8,831 nucleotides of DNA, taken from contig JADLAZ010000206.1 in assembly GCA_020849725.1 (NCBI GenBank), forward strand, positions 1 through 8,831. Direction: 5' to 3'. The stretch comes from Chloroflexota bacterium. Lineage in GTDB: Bacteria > Chloroflexota > Chloroflexia > Thermomicrobiales > JADLAZ01. The number at the start of each line of letters is the position of its first letter. The first letter of the stretch is position 1. Below, piece by piece: positions 1 through 6,681 of the stretch. Below the pieces are notes generated by a model that saw only the letters and a program-made list of their open reading frames with translations, was not told the origin of the DNA and did not search any database. The position numbers and the translations under genes are program-made.

Positions 1-86
1 AGGTGCTGCCCCAGGTCGATGATCTGGTCGCGCTGCTGGAGCACGAGCCGGATCAGGTCGTCGCGGCTGGCGTGGTAGAGGTCCAT
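1..86 (-). CDS. Transposase N-terminus, IS66-like (partial)
   Basis: The frame opens with ATG at 86-84 and stays open to the left edge, giving 28 residues that begin MDLYHASRDDLIRLVLQQ. The stretch is rich in Leu, Ile, Gln, Arg and Asp with heptad-like spacing, as in the coiled-coil leader of IS66 transposases (TnpC), which precedes the zinc-finger and DDE domains. A GTGAGGT purine-rich site lies 12 bases upstream (99-105, minus), a somewhat long spacing. The frame overlaps the out-of-frame tail of the aminotransferase (stop at 53). If the assignment is right, the product cuts and joins DNA at the element's ends. Nothing catalytic is visible in this fragment, so the name rests on the leader sequence and the GTAA end; another coiled-coil protein is possible. 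Confidence 0.55.
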   Translation of the reverse strand, partial: MDLYHASRDDLIRLVLQQRDQIIDLGQH

Positions 87-127
87 GTCGCCCAGCCTAC
101 CTCACCCGGCCTACTCTGAACAGTTAC
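1..127 (-). mobile_element. End of an IS66-like insertion sequence (partial, continues left of window)
   Basis: Reading the minus strand, the aminotransferase coding sequence is recognisable up to codon 306. From position 127 it turns abruptly into sequence beginning GTAACTGTTCAG, followed 41 bases later by the ATG of a new minus-strand frame at 86. IS66-family terminal repeats characteristically begin with GTAA, and the single-transposase (ISBst12-type) members start their transposase close to the end; both fit here. Only one end is visible, so the partner inverted repeat and the expected 8-bp target duplication (predicted CGCAGGCT, plus strand 128-135) cannot be checked. The family assignment is inference; an insertion or rearrangement junction near 127 is better supported than the exact family. 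Confidence 0.6.
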
Positions 128-1045
128 AGCCTGCGGCCGCACCCACGTCATCACATCGGCCCAGTCGGCAAAGAAGCGATCGAGCTGCTGCAGGTTCGCC
201 TCGATCAGTCCCAGGCCGCGCGTCAGCACGGCCGTCCGTGCCCGCAGCGCGATGATCGCCAGGATCTCGCTCGGACCACTATTGCATATCGACAGATAGT
301 CCTTGTAGCTCGCGGCCCGCGCCAGCAGCGCCGCGTCATGACTGGCCAGCCAGCCGATGCGCAGGCCAGCCAGGCCGAACGCCTTGGACATCACGCCGAG
401 GCTGACCGCCCCGGGTGAGCAATCGACCGCAGCAGCCAGTTGCTCGACGCCGGACTGCTCGAGACCGCGGTAGACCTCGTCGCTGAAGAGGATGGCGCCG
501 GCGTCGCGCGCGAGCGCCACCAGCGCCGCCCATGTCGCCGGGTCCGGCAGGGCGCCGGTCGGGTTGTGCGGCACATTGACGATGATCACGCGCGTGTTCG
601 GCCGCAGCGCTCGGCGCAGCGCGGTCAGGTCGAGCGCCCAGCCATCCTCCTCGACGAGCGGCCACCGCGTCACGGTCGCGCCGGTGGCCTCGGCTAGCGT
701 GGCGAGCGACTGGTACCCTGGCCAGGTCACGATCGCGTGATCGCCGGGACCGAGCAGCACGTTGAGCGCCACGAAGATCGCCTCTTCGGCACCGGCAAAG
801 GTCAGGATCTCCTCGGGGGTTACGGTCTTATACAGGCGTGCGATCTCAACGCGCAGCGCCGGGTGGCCCGGCGACTCCGTGTAGCCCAGTGTCTGGTTGG
901 CCCAGCGCGCCCGACCATCGTCGTCGGCTAGCGCCAGGAGATCATCAAGGCGCCATGGCTCCAGATCGGAGCTGGCGAGCGTGTGGCGCACCGCGAACTC
1001 CCAGCGCGCGAAGAAGCGTTCGAGGCGGAAGTCCGGCAGATGCAT
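53..1045 (-). CDS. Class I/II PLP-dependent aminotransferase, C-terminus replaced by IS sequence (probable pseudogene)
   Basis: A 330-residue frame. ATG at 1045 is chosen because a perfect AGGAGG lies 8 bases upstream (1054-1059, minus). The fold-type I core is intact: GYTESPGHP near residue 54, the aromatic loop TWPGYQS near 107, HNPTG at 160-164, SDEVYRG at 188-194 (PLP-contacting Asp and Tyr), and SKAFGLAGLRIGW at 220-232 with the Schiff-base lysine K221. YKDYLSICNSGPSE near 247 is typical of a subgroup that includes capreomycidine-synthase-like enzymes. Family members usually run about 370 residues and end with a small domain carrying the arginine that binds the substrate carboxylate. Here the homology stops after WVRPQA (306), and 24 unrelated residues are read from the inserted element. 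It probably transferred amino groups or catalysed related PLP chemistry on an amino acid; substrate unknown. The truncated product is likely inactive. Divergent from the dehydratase gene. Confidence 0.82.
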   Translation of the reverse strand: MHLPDFRLERFFARWEFAVRHTLASSDLEPWRLDDLLALADDDGRARWANQTLGYTESPGHPALRVEIARLYKTVTPEEILTFAGAEEAIFVALNVLLGPGDHAIVTWPGYQSLATLAEATGATVTRWPLVEEDGWALDLTALRRALRPNTRVIIVNVPHNPTGALPDPATWAALVALARDAGAILFSDEVYRGLEQSGVEQLAAAVDCSPGAVSLGVMSKAFGLAGLRIGWLASHDAALLARAASYKDYLSICNSGPSEILAIIALRARTAVLTRGLGLIEANLQQLDRFFADWADVMTWVRPQAVTVQSRPGEVGWATWTSTTPAATT

Positions 1046-1053
1046 GGTGCGGC

Positions 1054-1059
1054 CCTCCT
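1054..1059 (-). promoter_or_regulatory. Strong ribosome binding site for the aminotransferase
   Basis: The minus strand reads AGGAGG, 8 bases before the ATG at 1045. It decides the start against an upstream in-frame ATG at 1207, which would put the N-terminus antisense to the dehydratase gene and add 54 residues with no resemblance to the family. Confidence 0.8.
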
Positions 1060-1083
1060 GGCTGCGGGTCACCGCGACGGCGA

Positions 1084-1092
1084 TGCTACAAT
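1084..1092 (+). promoter_or_regulatory. Extended -10 promoter element for the dehydratase-MFS pair
   Basis: TGCTACAAT matches an extended -10 (TGn plus five of six bases of TATAAT), 33 bases before the chosen start at 1126. No good -35 hexamer is present 16-18 bases upstream, which fits an extended -10 promoter. The same GCTAnnnT pattern precedes other genes in this window. The minus strand of the same bases also offers weaker -10-like hexamers for the divergent aminotransferase. Confidence 0.5.
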
Positions 1093-1114
1093 ACGGGCTG
1101 CCGTGCCGGCCGGA

Positions 1115-1119
1115 AAGGA
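1115..1119 (+). promoter_or_regulatory. Ribosome binding site that decides the dehydratase start
   Basis: AAGGA ends directly against an ATG at 1120 but lies 6 bases before the next in-frame ATG at 1126. The spacing therefore favours 1126. A third ATG at 1147 would also leave the conserved domain whole but is 27 bases from this site. Confidence 0.6.
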
Positions 1120-1125
1120 ATGGGC

Positions 1126-2112
1126 ATGGACCTGACGCCGCCCACCATGACGAATGTACTCCAGGCGCGGCAGGCCATCGCGCCGCACCTCCAGCCCACG
1201 CCAGCATTGCGCGTGCCGGCGCTGAACGAGGCGCTCGGCTGCGAGATCGTCCTGAAGTGCGAGTGCCTGAACCCGACCGGCGCGTTCAAGGTGCGCGGCG
1301 GCATTGCCCTGCTGAGCCGCCTGACGCCGGCCGAGCGGGCGCGCGGCGTCGTCGCCGCCAGCACCGGCAACCACGGCCAGTCGATCGCCTACGCCGCGCG
1401 ACTCGCCGGCGCGCGAGCGGTCGTCTGCGTGCCGGAGAGCGCCAATCCGGACAAGGTCGCCGCGATGCGCCGCCTCGGCGCCGAGGTCCATCTGGCCGGG
1501 CGCGACTTCGATGAGGCTCGTGGGCGGGCCGAAGACCTGGCGCGGTCGGGCGGCCTGCGCTACATCCACTCGGCCAACGAGCCGTGGCTGATTGCCGGTG
1601 TGGCCACGGCCACGCTGGAACTGCTCGAAGCCGCACCCGAGTTGGATGTGCTGATCGTGCCCATCGGCGGCGGTAGCGGCGCGTGCGGCGCCGGGCTGGT
1701 GGCGCGGGCGCTGCGCCCAACGCTGCGTCTGATCGGCGTCCAGGCCGCCGGCGCGCCGGCAGTGGCGCACTCCTGGCGCGGCGGTCAGGATGTGACTTAT
1801 GACCGCGTCGACACGTTAGCCGAGGGGCTGGCGACGCGCGTGCCGTTCGCACTGACGATGGCCCTGCTGCGCCAGTACCTCGACGACATGGTGCTGGTGA
1901 CCGACGAGGAGATGGAGACCGCCATTCGCTGGTTGCTGTCCGCCGCGCACCTGGCAGTCGAGCATGCTGGCGCGGCGCCACTGGCAGCGGCGCTCCAGTT
2001 GGGTGCAGCACTGCGCGGTCGGCACGTCGGCCTCGTCGTCAGCGGCGGCAATATCACCTACGGCGCCCTGCAGCGCATCGTCGCCGCCGGTCCAGGCCTG
2101 TCGACCGGGTGA
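1126..2112 (+). CDS. PLP-dependent threonine/serine dehydratase family enzyme (no ACT domain)
   Basis: A 328-residue fold-type II PLP enzyme, probably removing water and ammonia from a hydroxy-amino acid such as threonine or serine to give a 2-oxoacid. Visible landmarks are NPTGAFKVRGG at 49-59 with the PLP lysine K55, the substrate loop STGNHGQ at 79-85, the phosphate-binding glycine loop GGGSG at 181-185, VEHAGAAPLAA near 278, and SGGN at 306-309 contacting the cofactor ring. The length matches catabolic-type dehydratases; there is no C-terminal ACT regulatory domain, so isoleucine feedback is not expected. A hydroxyaspartate or phenylserine dehydratase, or a serine racemase-like role, cannot be excluded. 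Its TGA overlaps the GTG of the MFS gene by four bases, indicating translational coupling. Transcription probably starts from the extended -10 at 1084-1092. Confidence 0.88.
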   Translation: MDLTPPTMTNVLQARQAIAPHLQPTPALRVPALNEALGCEIVLKCECLNPTGAFKVRGGIALLSRLTPAERARGVVAASTGNHGQSIAYAARLAGARAVVCVPESANPDKVAAMRRLGAEVHLAGRDFDEARGRAEDLARSGGLRYIHSANEPWLIAGVATATLELLEAAPELDVLIVPIGGGSGACGAGLVARALRPTLRLIGVQAAGAPAVAHSWRGGQDVTYDRVDTLAEGLATRVPFALTMALLRQYLDDMVLVTDEEMETAIRWLLSAAHLAVEHAGAAPLAAALQLGAALRGRHVGLVVSGGNITYGALQRIVAAGPGLSTG

Positions 2113-3296
2113 GCGCCGCTCCTGACGCGGCGGGCGTCCAGCCGGCCGTGCGGACAGCCTTCCAGGCCGCATTCTTCGCCATCAGCCTCAATCTGGTCAT
2201 CATCGCACCGCTGCTGCCGGCGCTGGCAACTGCCTTCGCGCGGCCGGTGGGTGAGTTGGGCCTGCTGGTCACTGCTTTCGCACTTCCTTATGCGCTGTTG
2301 GCGCCGTTCCTCGGTCCCGCCACGGAGCGCCTCGGTCGCCGGCCGCTGGTCGTGGCGGGCATGGGTCTCTTTGTCGCCGGTCAGGCGCTGGCCATGGCTG
2401 CCCCATCGCTGCCGGTGCTGCTGCTGGCGCGGGCGCTGGTCGGCGTCGGCGCAGCCTCGTTCACGCCGGCCAGCTACGCTTATCTGACCGACCACAGTCC
2501 GCCGGCCCGACGAGCGGCGACGATCAGCGCCGTGCTGCTGGCGGCCACGGTCGGCAGCATCGTCGGGTTGCCGCTGGGCGGCCTGGCAGTCGCCGCCGCC
2601 GGCTGGCAGGGAGCGTTCGCGTTTCTCGGGCTGTTGGGCCTGGCCGCCGCCGGCCTGCTGGTCGCTACGATCGAGCGCGACCGACCGGCCAGGCCGGTTC
2701 GGCGCCGCTACCTGCGCGACTTGACCGAGGTGTTGCGCGCGCCGGGCACGCTGCTGACACTCGCGGTCACGCTGCTGTGGTCGATCGGCTACAACGGTGC
2801 GCTCAACTTCACTGGCGCGCTGATGGCCGCGCGCTACCAGCTTGACCCCGAGCAGATCGCGGTGCTGCTGACCGGCCTCGGCGTCGGTGGCCTGATTGGC
2901 AACCGCCTGGGCGCCTGGGTCGGCCCGCGCCTGGGCGACCGCCGGATGCTGCTGATCGCCATGGCGGCGTTGCTGGTGGCGGTGATCGTGCTGCCGTGGG
3001 CGACACCCACACCGGCAGTGACCGTCGCCATCGCTGCGGTCCTGCCCGGTGTCGTCCAATTCGGCTGGCCGGCGCTGTTGAGTCTCGTCAGCAGCCTCGC
3101 ACCCCAGGGTCGGGCGACCGCGCTGGCGCTCAACAACAGCGCTTACTACCTTGGTGGGGCGCTCGGGCCGCCCCTCGTCGGTGTGACGATCTCCGCTGCC
3201 GGCTTCGATGCTATGGGGTTCCCGGCCGCGGCCGCGGTGGCGCTAGCCCTGGCGCTGGCCGCCCGCTGGCTGCCACGGGCGCGCATTGATGGCTGA
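2109..3296 (+). CDS. Major facilitator superfamily transporter (DHA1-like)
   Basis: A 395-residue, very hydrophobic protein with about 12 predicted membrane segments in the inner membrane. MFS motif A is present in the loop after helix 2 (GPATERLGRRP, 69-79), with a degenerate second copy near 264-279. Helix 5 carries a motif C-like GSIVGLPLGG (149-158), a signature associated with proton-coupled exporters. Start GTG at 2109 is set by the GTGA overlap with the dehydratase stop; the frame then enters helix 1 at about residue 15. The coupling to an amino-acid dehydratase suggests, by inference only, export of an amino acid, its product or a toxic analogue. Drug or sugar efflux is equally possible from sequence. 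Transcription would be from the dehydratase promoter. Confidence 0.87.
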   Translation: MSAAPDAAGVQPAVRTAFQAAFFAISLNLVIIAPLLPALATAFARPVGELGLLVTAFALPYALLAPFLGPATERLGRRPLVVAGMGLFVAGQALAMAAPSLPVLLLARALVGVGAASFTPASYAYLTDHSPPARRAATISAVLLAATVGSIVGLPLGGLAVAAAGWQGAFAFLGLLGLAAAGLLVATIERDRPARPVRRRYLRDLTEVLRAPGTLLTLAVTLLWSIGYNGALNFTGALMAARYQLDPEQIAVLLTGLGVGGLIGNRLGAWVGPRLGDRRMLLIAMAALLVAVIVLPWATPTPAVTVAIAAVLPGVVQFGWPALLSLVSSLAPQGRATALALNNSAYYLGGALGPPLVGVTISAAGFDAMGFPAAAAVALALALAARWLPRARIDG

Positions 3297-3369
3297 GGTC
3301 AGCTCCGCCGGCGCGCTTGGCCAGGACCGGCCCTCACCTCGCCACGGCTGCTGACCGCGCCATCGACCG

Positions 3370-3401
3370 CGCGCACGAGACGTGGCCGCCTGCCACGCGC
3401 G
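3370..3401. terminator. Weak hairpin in the convergent spacer, possible terminator
   Basis: The 122-bp spacer 3297-3418 between the convergent MFS and glycosyltransferase genes contains CGTGGC-CGCCT-GCCACG (3381-3397), a perfect 6-bp stem with a 5-base loop. Four more G-C pairs (3370-3373 with 3398-3401) can form across a 7-base bulge. No T-run follows on either strand, so intrinsic termination is doubtful. A GGTCAGC/GCTGACC pair (3297-3303, 3350-3356) is also present but widely spaced. I see no gene in the spacer. Confidence 0.25.
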
Positions 3402-3418
3402 GACGCACGCCAGCCTCG

Positions 3419-4099
3419 CTACGGCAGGATGCGATAGCGCAGCAACGTCAAGAACACGGTCACCGCATGGTACCAGCGAATCTTCTTGCCTTCCCAGAAC
3501 TCCCGGCCGTTGTAGCTGATCGGCACTTCGTAGATGCGGTGACCGCTCCGCAAGATCTTGGCCGTGATCTCGGGGTCGATCCCCCAGCGCTCGCTGCGGA
3601 GATTCAAGGTGTGGGCGATGTCGGCGGTGAAGACCTTGTAGCAGGTTTCCATGTCCGTCAGGGTCGTGTCGAACAAGATGTTGCAGGACAGCGTCAAGAG
3701 CCGGTTGCCCAGCGCGTGCCAGAAGTACATCGCCTTGTGCTCGCCCAGAAAGCGCGAGCCGTAGACAACCTTGGTTCGGCCGAGCTGGATCGGGCGCAGC
3801 AGCGCCGGGTAGTCCGCCGGATCGTACTCCAGGTCGGCATCCTGAATCAGCACAACATCGCCGGTGATGGCCGCCAGGCCGGTGCGCACGGCCGCACCTT
3901 TGCCCCGGTTCACCGGGTGGCGAATCACAGTCGTGTCAGGCGCCTGTGCCTCCTCGGCCAGAATCGATGGTGTTTCATCGGTTGAATAATCATCTATGAT
4001 GATGATCTCTTTATCGAATGGAGTTGCTCGGACAAGCCGCAACACCTCGCGGATAGTGGTGGCCTCGTTGTACACCGGCACGACGACCGAAAGTCTCAT
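3419..4099 (-). CDS. Family 2 glycosyltransferase, polyprenyl-phosphate mannosyl/glucosyl transferase-like (DPM1-like)
   Basis: A 226-residue GT-A glycosyltransferase with no added membrane domain, the size of soluble DPM1-type enzymes that move a sugar from a nucleotide donor to polyprenyl phosphate at the inner membrane face. Visible are the N-terminal strand and loop VVVPVYNEATTI (5-16), IIDDYSTDETPS (34-45) for nucleotide binding, NRGKGAAVRTG (64-74), the metal-binding DXD as QDADLEYDP (86-94), GSRFLGE (114-120), TDMETCYK (148-155) and EVPISYNGR...EGKK (191-206). The only usable start is ATG at 4099; the purine-rich site GGGAGA is about 15 bases upstream, so initiation may be weak. It is divergent from wecB, suggesting a shared envelope-glycan function. 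GC content is below that of its neighbours, with 22 G/C in 60 bases at 3961-4020, a possible sign of transfer. Sugar and acceptor are not determinable. Confidence 0.9.
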   Translation of the reverse strand: MRLSVVVPVYNEATTIREVLRLVRATPFDKEIIIIDDYSTDETPSILAEEAQAPDTTVIRHPVNRGKGAAVRTGLAAITGDVVLIQDADLEYDPADYPALLRPIQLGRTKVVYGSRFLGEHKAMYFWHALGNRLLTLSCNILFDTTLTDMETCYKVFTADIAHTLNLRSERWGIDPEITAKILRSGHRIYEVPISYNGREFWEGKKIRWYHAVTVFLTLLRYRILP

Positions 4100-4139
4100 C
4101 TGCGCGTTCTCGTCTCCCTGCGGGTCGACCCGTCACTAC

Positions 4140-4148
4140 AGCATAGCC
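4140..4148 (-). promoter_or_regulatory. Putative -10 element for the glycosyltransferase gene
   Basis: The minus strand reads GGCTATGCT, about 40 bases before the ATG at 4099. It matches the GCTAnnnT pattern seen before three other genes here. No convincing -35 hexamer is present at 17 bases. Prediction only. Confidence 0.35.
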
Positions 4149-4191
4149 GTTCACCGCCCGGGCCGCCATGCGCCACCATCGCGACCACGCA

Positions 4192-4220
4192 TTGCCGGCC
4201 GGCAGGGAGGCTGCTATCGT
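4192..4220 (+). promoter_or_regulatory. Putative wecB promoter with embedded palindrome
   Basis: TTGCCG (4192-4197) and TATCGT (4215-4220) are separated by exactly 17 bases; each matches four of six consensus bases, and the -10 is preceded by TGC. A perfect 12-bp palindrome, TGCCGGCCGGCA (4193-4204), overlaps the -35 hexamer, where a bound regulator would block polymerase. Whether it is an operator or chance in GC-rich DNA is unknown. Confidence 0.45.
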
Positions 4221-4274
4221 TGGCATGCCGGCCACGCGGCGGCGCTCCGCCAGCAGCAAGGACAGTCAGCGCTC

Positions 4275-5417
4275 GTGGCAGTCGTCCTGGTCGTGTTCGG
4301 CACCCGGCCCGAAGCCGTCAAGCTGGCGCCGGTCATCAGCGCACTGCGTGCGATCCCGGGGCTGACACCGATGATCGCCGTCACTGGGCAGCACCGCGAG
4401 TTGCTCGATCAGGTGCTGACGCTGTTCGCAATCGCGCCCGACGTCGACCTGGCACTGATGGAACCGGACCAGACACTGGCAGACCTGACGGCGCGCGTGC
4501 TGACGGCCGTGGGCGGCCTGCTGACGGCGGTGCGCCCCGATCTGGTGCTGGTGCAGGGCGACACCTGCTCGGCGCTGGCGGCGAGCCTGGCCGCGTTCTT
4601 CGCGCATGTGCCAGTCGGCCACGTCGAGGCCGGCCTCCGCACCGGCGACCCGGCGTTCCCCTTTCCAGAGGAGCTTAATCGGCGCGTCATCTCGCTGACC
4701 AGCCGCTACCATTTCGCCCCCACCGCGACCGCCCAGCAGGCGCTCCTGGCCGAAGGCACACTGGCCGACCGGGTCTTCCTGACCGGCAACCCGGTCGTCG
4801 ATGCGCTCCACTCAATCGTGGACCGGGCCAGGGCGGCCGTCCCGCCACCGCTGCCTGGCCGACGCCTGATCCTGGTGACGGCTCACCGCCGCGAGAGCAT
4901 CGGCGCGCCGCTGGCGGCTGTCTGCCAGGCGTTGCGGCACATCGCTGACCGGCACCCCGACGTCGATCTAGTCTGGCCCGTCCACCCGAATCCGAGCGTG
5001 CGCGAGCCGGTCACCCGGCTCCTGGCCGATCATCCGCGCATCCACCTCCTCGCGCCACTCGACTACCTCACGTTTGTCGGCTACCTGGCCCAGGCCACGC
5101 TCGTGCTGACCGACTCCGGCGGTGTGCAGGAGGAAGCGCCGGTGCTGGGAACACCAGTACTCGTGCTGCGGCACGAGACGGAGCGACCGGAGGGCGTTCA
5201 GGCCGGTGCGGCGCGGCTCGTCGGCACCGACCCGACCGTCATCGCCAGCGCGGCCGACGAGTTGCTCACCGACCCAGCTGCCCACGCGCGCATGGCGCAG
5301 GCGCGCACACTGTACGGCGATGGCCAGGCCGGCTGGCGCATCGCTGCGCTGTGCGCCGCCATCACCGGCGCCGGCCCCTGGCCAGTCGTGTCACCAGCCG
5401 GCGCGGCGGTGCGTTAG
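4275..5417 (+). CDS. wecB: UDP-N-acetylglucosamine 2-epimerase (non-hydrolysing)
   Basis: A 380-residue GT-B-fold enzyme interconverting UDP-GlcNAc and UDP-ManNAc, the entry to ManNAc-containing surface polymers or teichoic-type linkage units; cytoplasmic. Landmarks are FGTRPEAVKLAP (8-19), TGQHRELLDQ (37-46), QGDTCSA (94-100) with catalytic D96, HVEAGLRT (116-123) with E118, FPEELNRR (130-137) with E132, VTAHRRES (201-208) with H204, the DSGG uridine-phosphate site at 280-283, and RHETERPE (299-306). The length matches E. coli WecB (376). GTG at 4275 is chosen because VAVVLVVFGTRPEA aligns with the family's first strand; AAGGA lies 12 bases upstream (4258-4262), a longer spacing than usual. 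The upstream frame extension is antisense to the glycosyltransferase and spurious. No dehydrogenase (wecC) follows in the window, so the fate of UDP-ManNAc is not shown. Confidence 0.93.
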   Translation: MAVVLVVFGTRPEAVKLAPVISALRAIPGLTPMIAVTGQHRELLDQVLTLFAIAPDVDLALMEPDQTLADLTARVLTAVGGLLTAVRPDLVLVQGDTCSALAASLAAFFAHVPVGHVEAGLRTGDPAFPFPEELNRRVISLTSRYHFAPTATAQQALLAEGTLADRVFLTGNPVVDALHSIVDRARAAVPPPLPGRRLILVTAHRRESIGAPLAAVCQALRHIADRHPDVDLVWPVHPNPSVREPVTRLLADHPRIHLLAPLDYLTFVGYLAQATLVLTDSGGVQEEAPVLGTPVLVLRHETERPEGVQAGAARLVGTDPTVIASAADELLTDPAAHARMAQARTLYGDGQAGWRIAALCAAITGAGPWPVVSPAGAAVR

Positions 5418-5439
5418 CGTACAGTCCGGCCCGCCGCTC

Positions 5440-5469
5440 TTGTTGCCAGGGCGCGGCGCGTGCTATGGT
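5440..5469 (+). promoter_or_regulatory. Putative promoter of the epimerase-dehydrogenase-lipoprotein operon
   Basis: Within the 117-bp gap after wecB, TGCTATGGT (5461-5469) gives an extended -10-like TATGGT. Upstream there is TTGTTG (5440-5445, 18-base spacer) or the overlapping, better-matching TTGCCA (5443-5448) with a short 15-base spacer. The motif resembles the elements before the dehydratase and wecB. It would allow the downstream genes to be transcribed independently of wecB, though read-through is also possible because I see no terminator in the gap. Confidence 0.4.
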
Positions 5470-5520
5470 CGCGCCGGTGACCTGGCGGCCGGCCGCGTTG
5501 CGTCCGCTCACGAAGCACCG

Positions 5521-5526
5521 AGGAGA
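5521..5526 (+). promoter_or_regulatory. Ribosome binding site of the sugar-nucleotide epimerase
   Basis: AGGAGA lies 8 bases before the ATG at 5535, fixing the start immediately ahead of the first beta-strand of the NAD-binding fold. Confidence 0.75.
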
Positions 5527-5534
5527 CAGCGCAG

Positions 5535-6662
<1,128 letters not shown>

Positions 6663-6667
6663 TCGCA

Positions 6668-6673
6668 GAGGTG
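6668..6673 (+). promoter_or_regulatory. Ribosome binding site of the medium-chain dehydrogenase
   Basis: GAGGTG, a good match to the anti-Shine-Dalgarno complement, lies 8 bases before the ATG at 6682 and begins 6 bases after the epimerase stop codon. Confidence 0.7.
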
Positions 6674-6681
6674 GGAGAAGC

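Noticed and set aside
838..1125. N-terminal extension of the dehydratase frame back to 838
   Set aside because: It lies antisense to the aminotransferase start region, resembles no domain, and the AAGGA site at 1115-1119 points to 1126.
2058..3059. A 333-codon minus-strand frame opposite the MFS gene
   Set aside because: Its composition is Gln/Arg/Asp repeats produced by reading hydrophobic Leu/Val/Ala codons in reverse; no start signal and no family resemblance.
3297..3356. GGTCAGC/GCTGACC inverted repeat as a terminator
   Set aside because: Seven-base arms separated by 46 bases, with no T-run, are too weak; the tighter hairpin at 3381-3397 is the better candidate.
3317..3985. A 222-codon plus-strand open frame opposite the glycosyltransferase
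   Set aside because: It is antisense to a gene with clear GT2 motifs, has no ribosome binding site and an Arg/Gln/Ala-rich composition typical of shadow frames in GC-rich DNA.
3996..4274. N-terminal extension of the wecB frame
   Set aside because: It begins inside the glycosyltransferase gene on the opposite strand, and WecB proteins start directly at the VVFGTRPEA strand.
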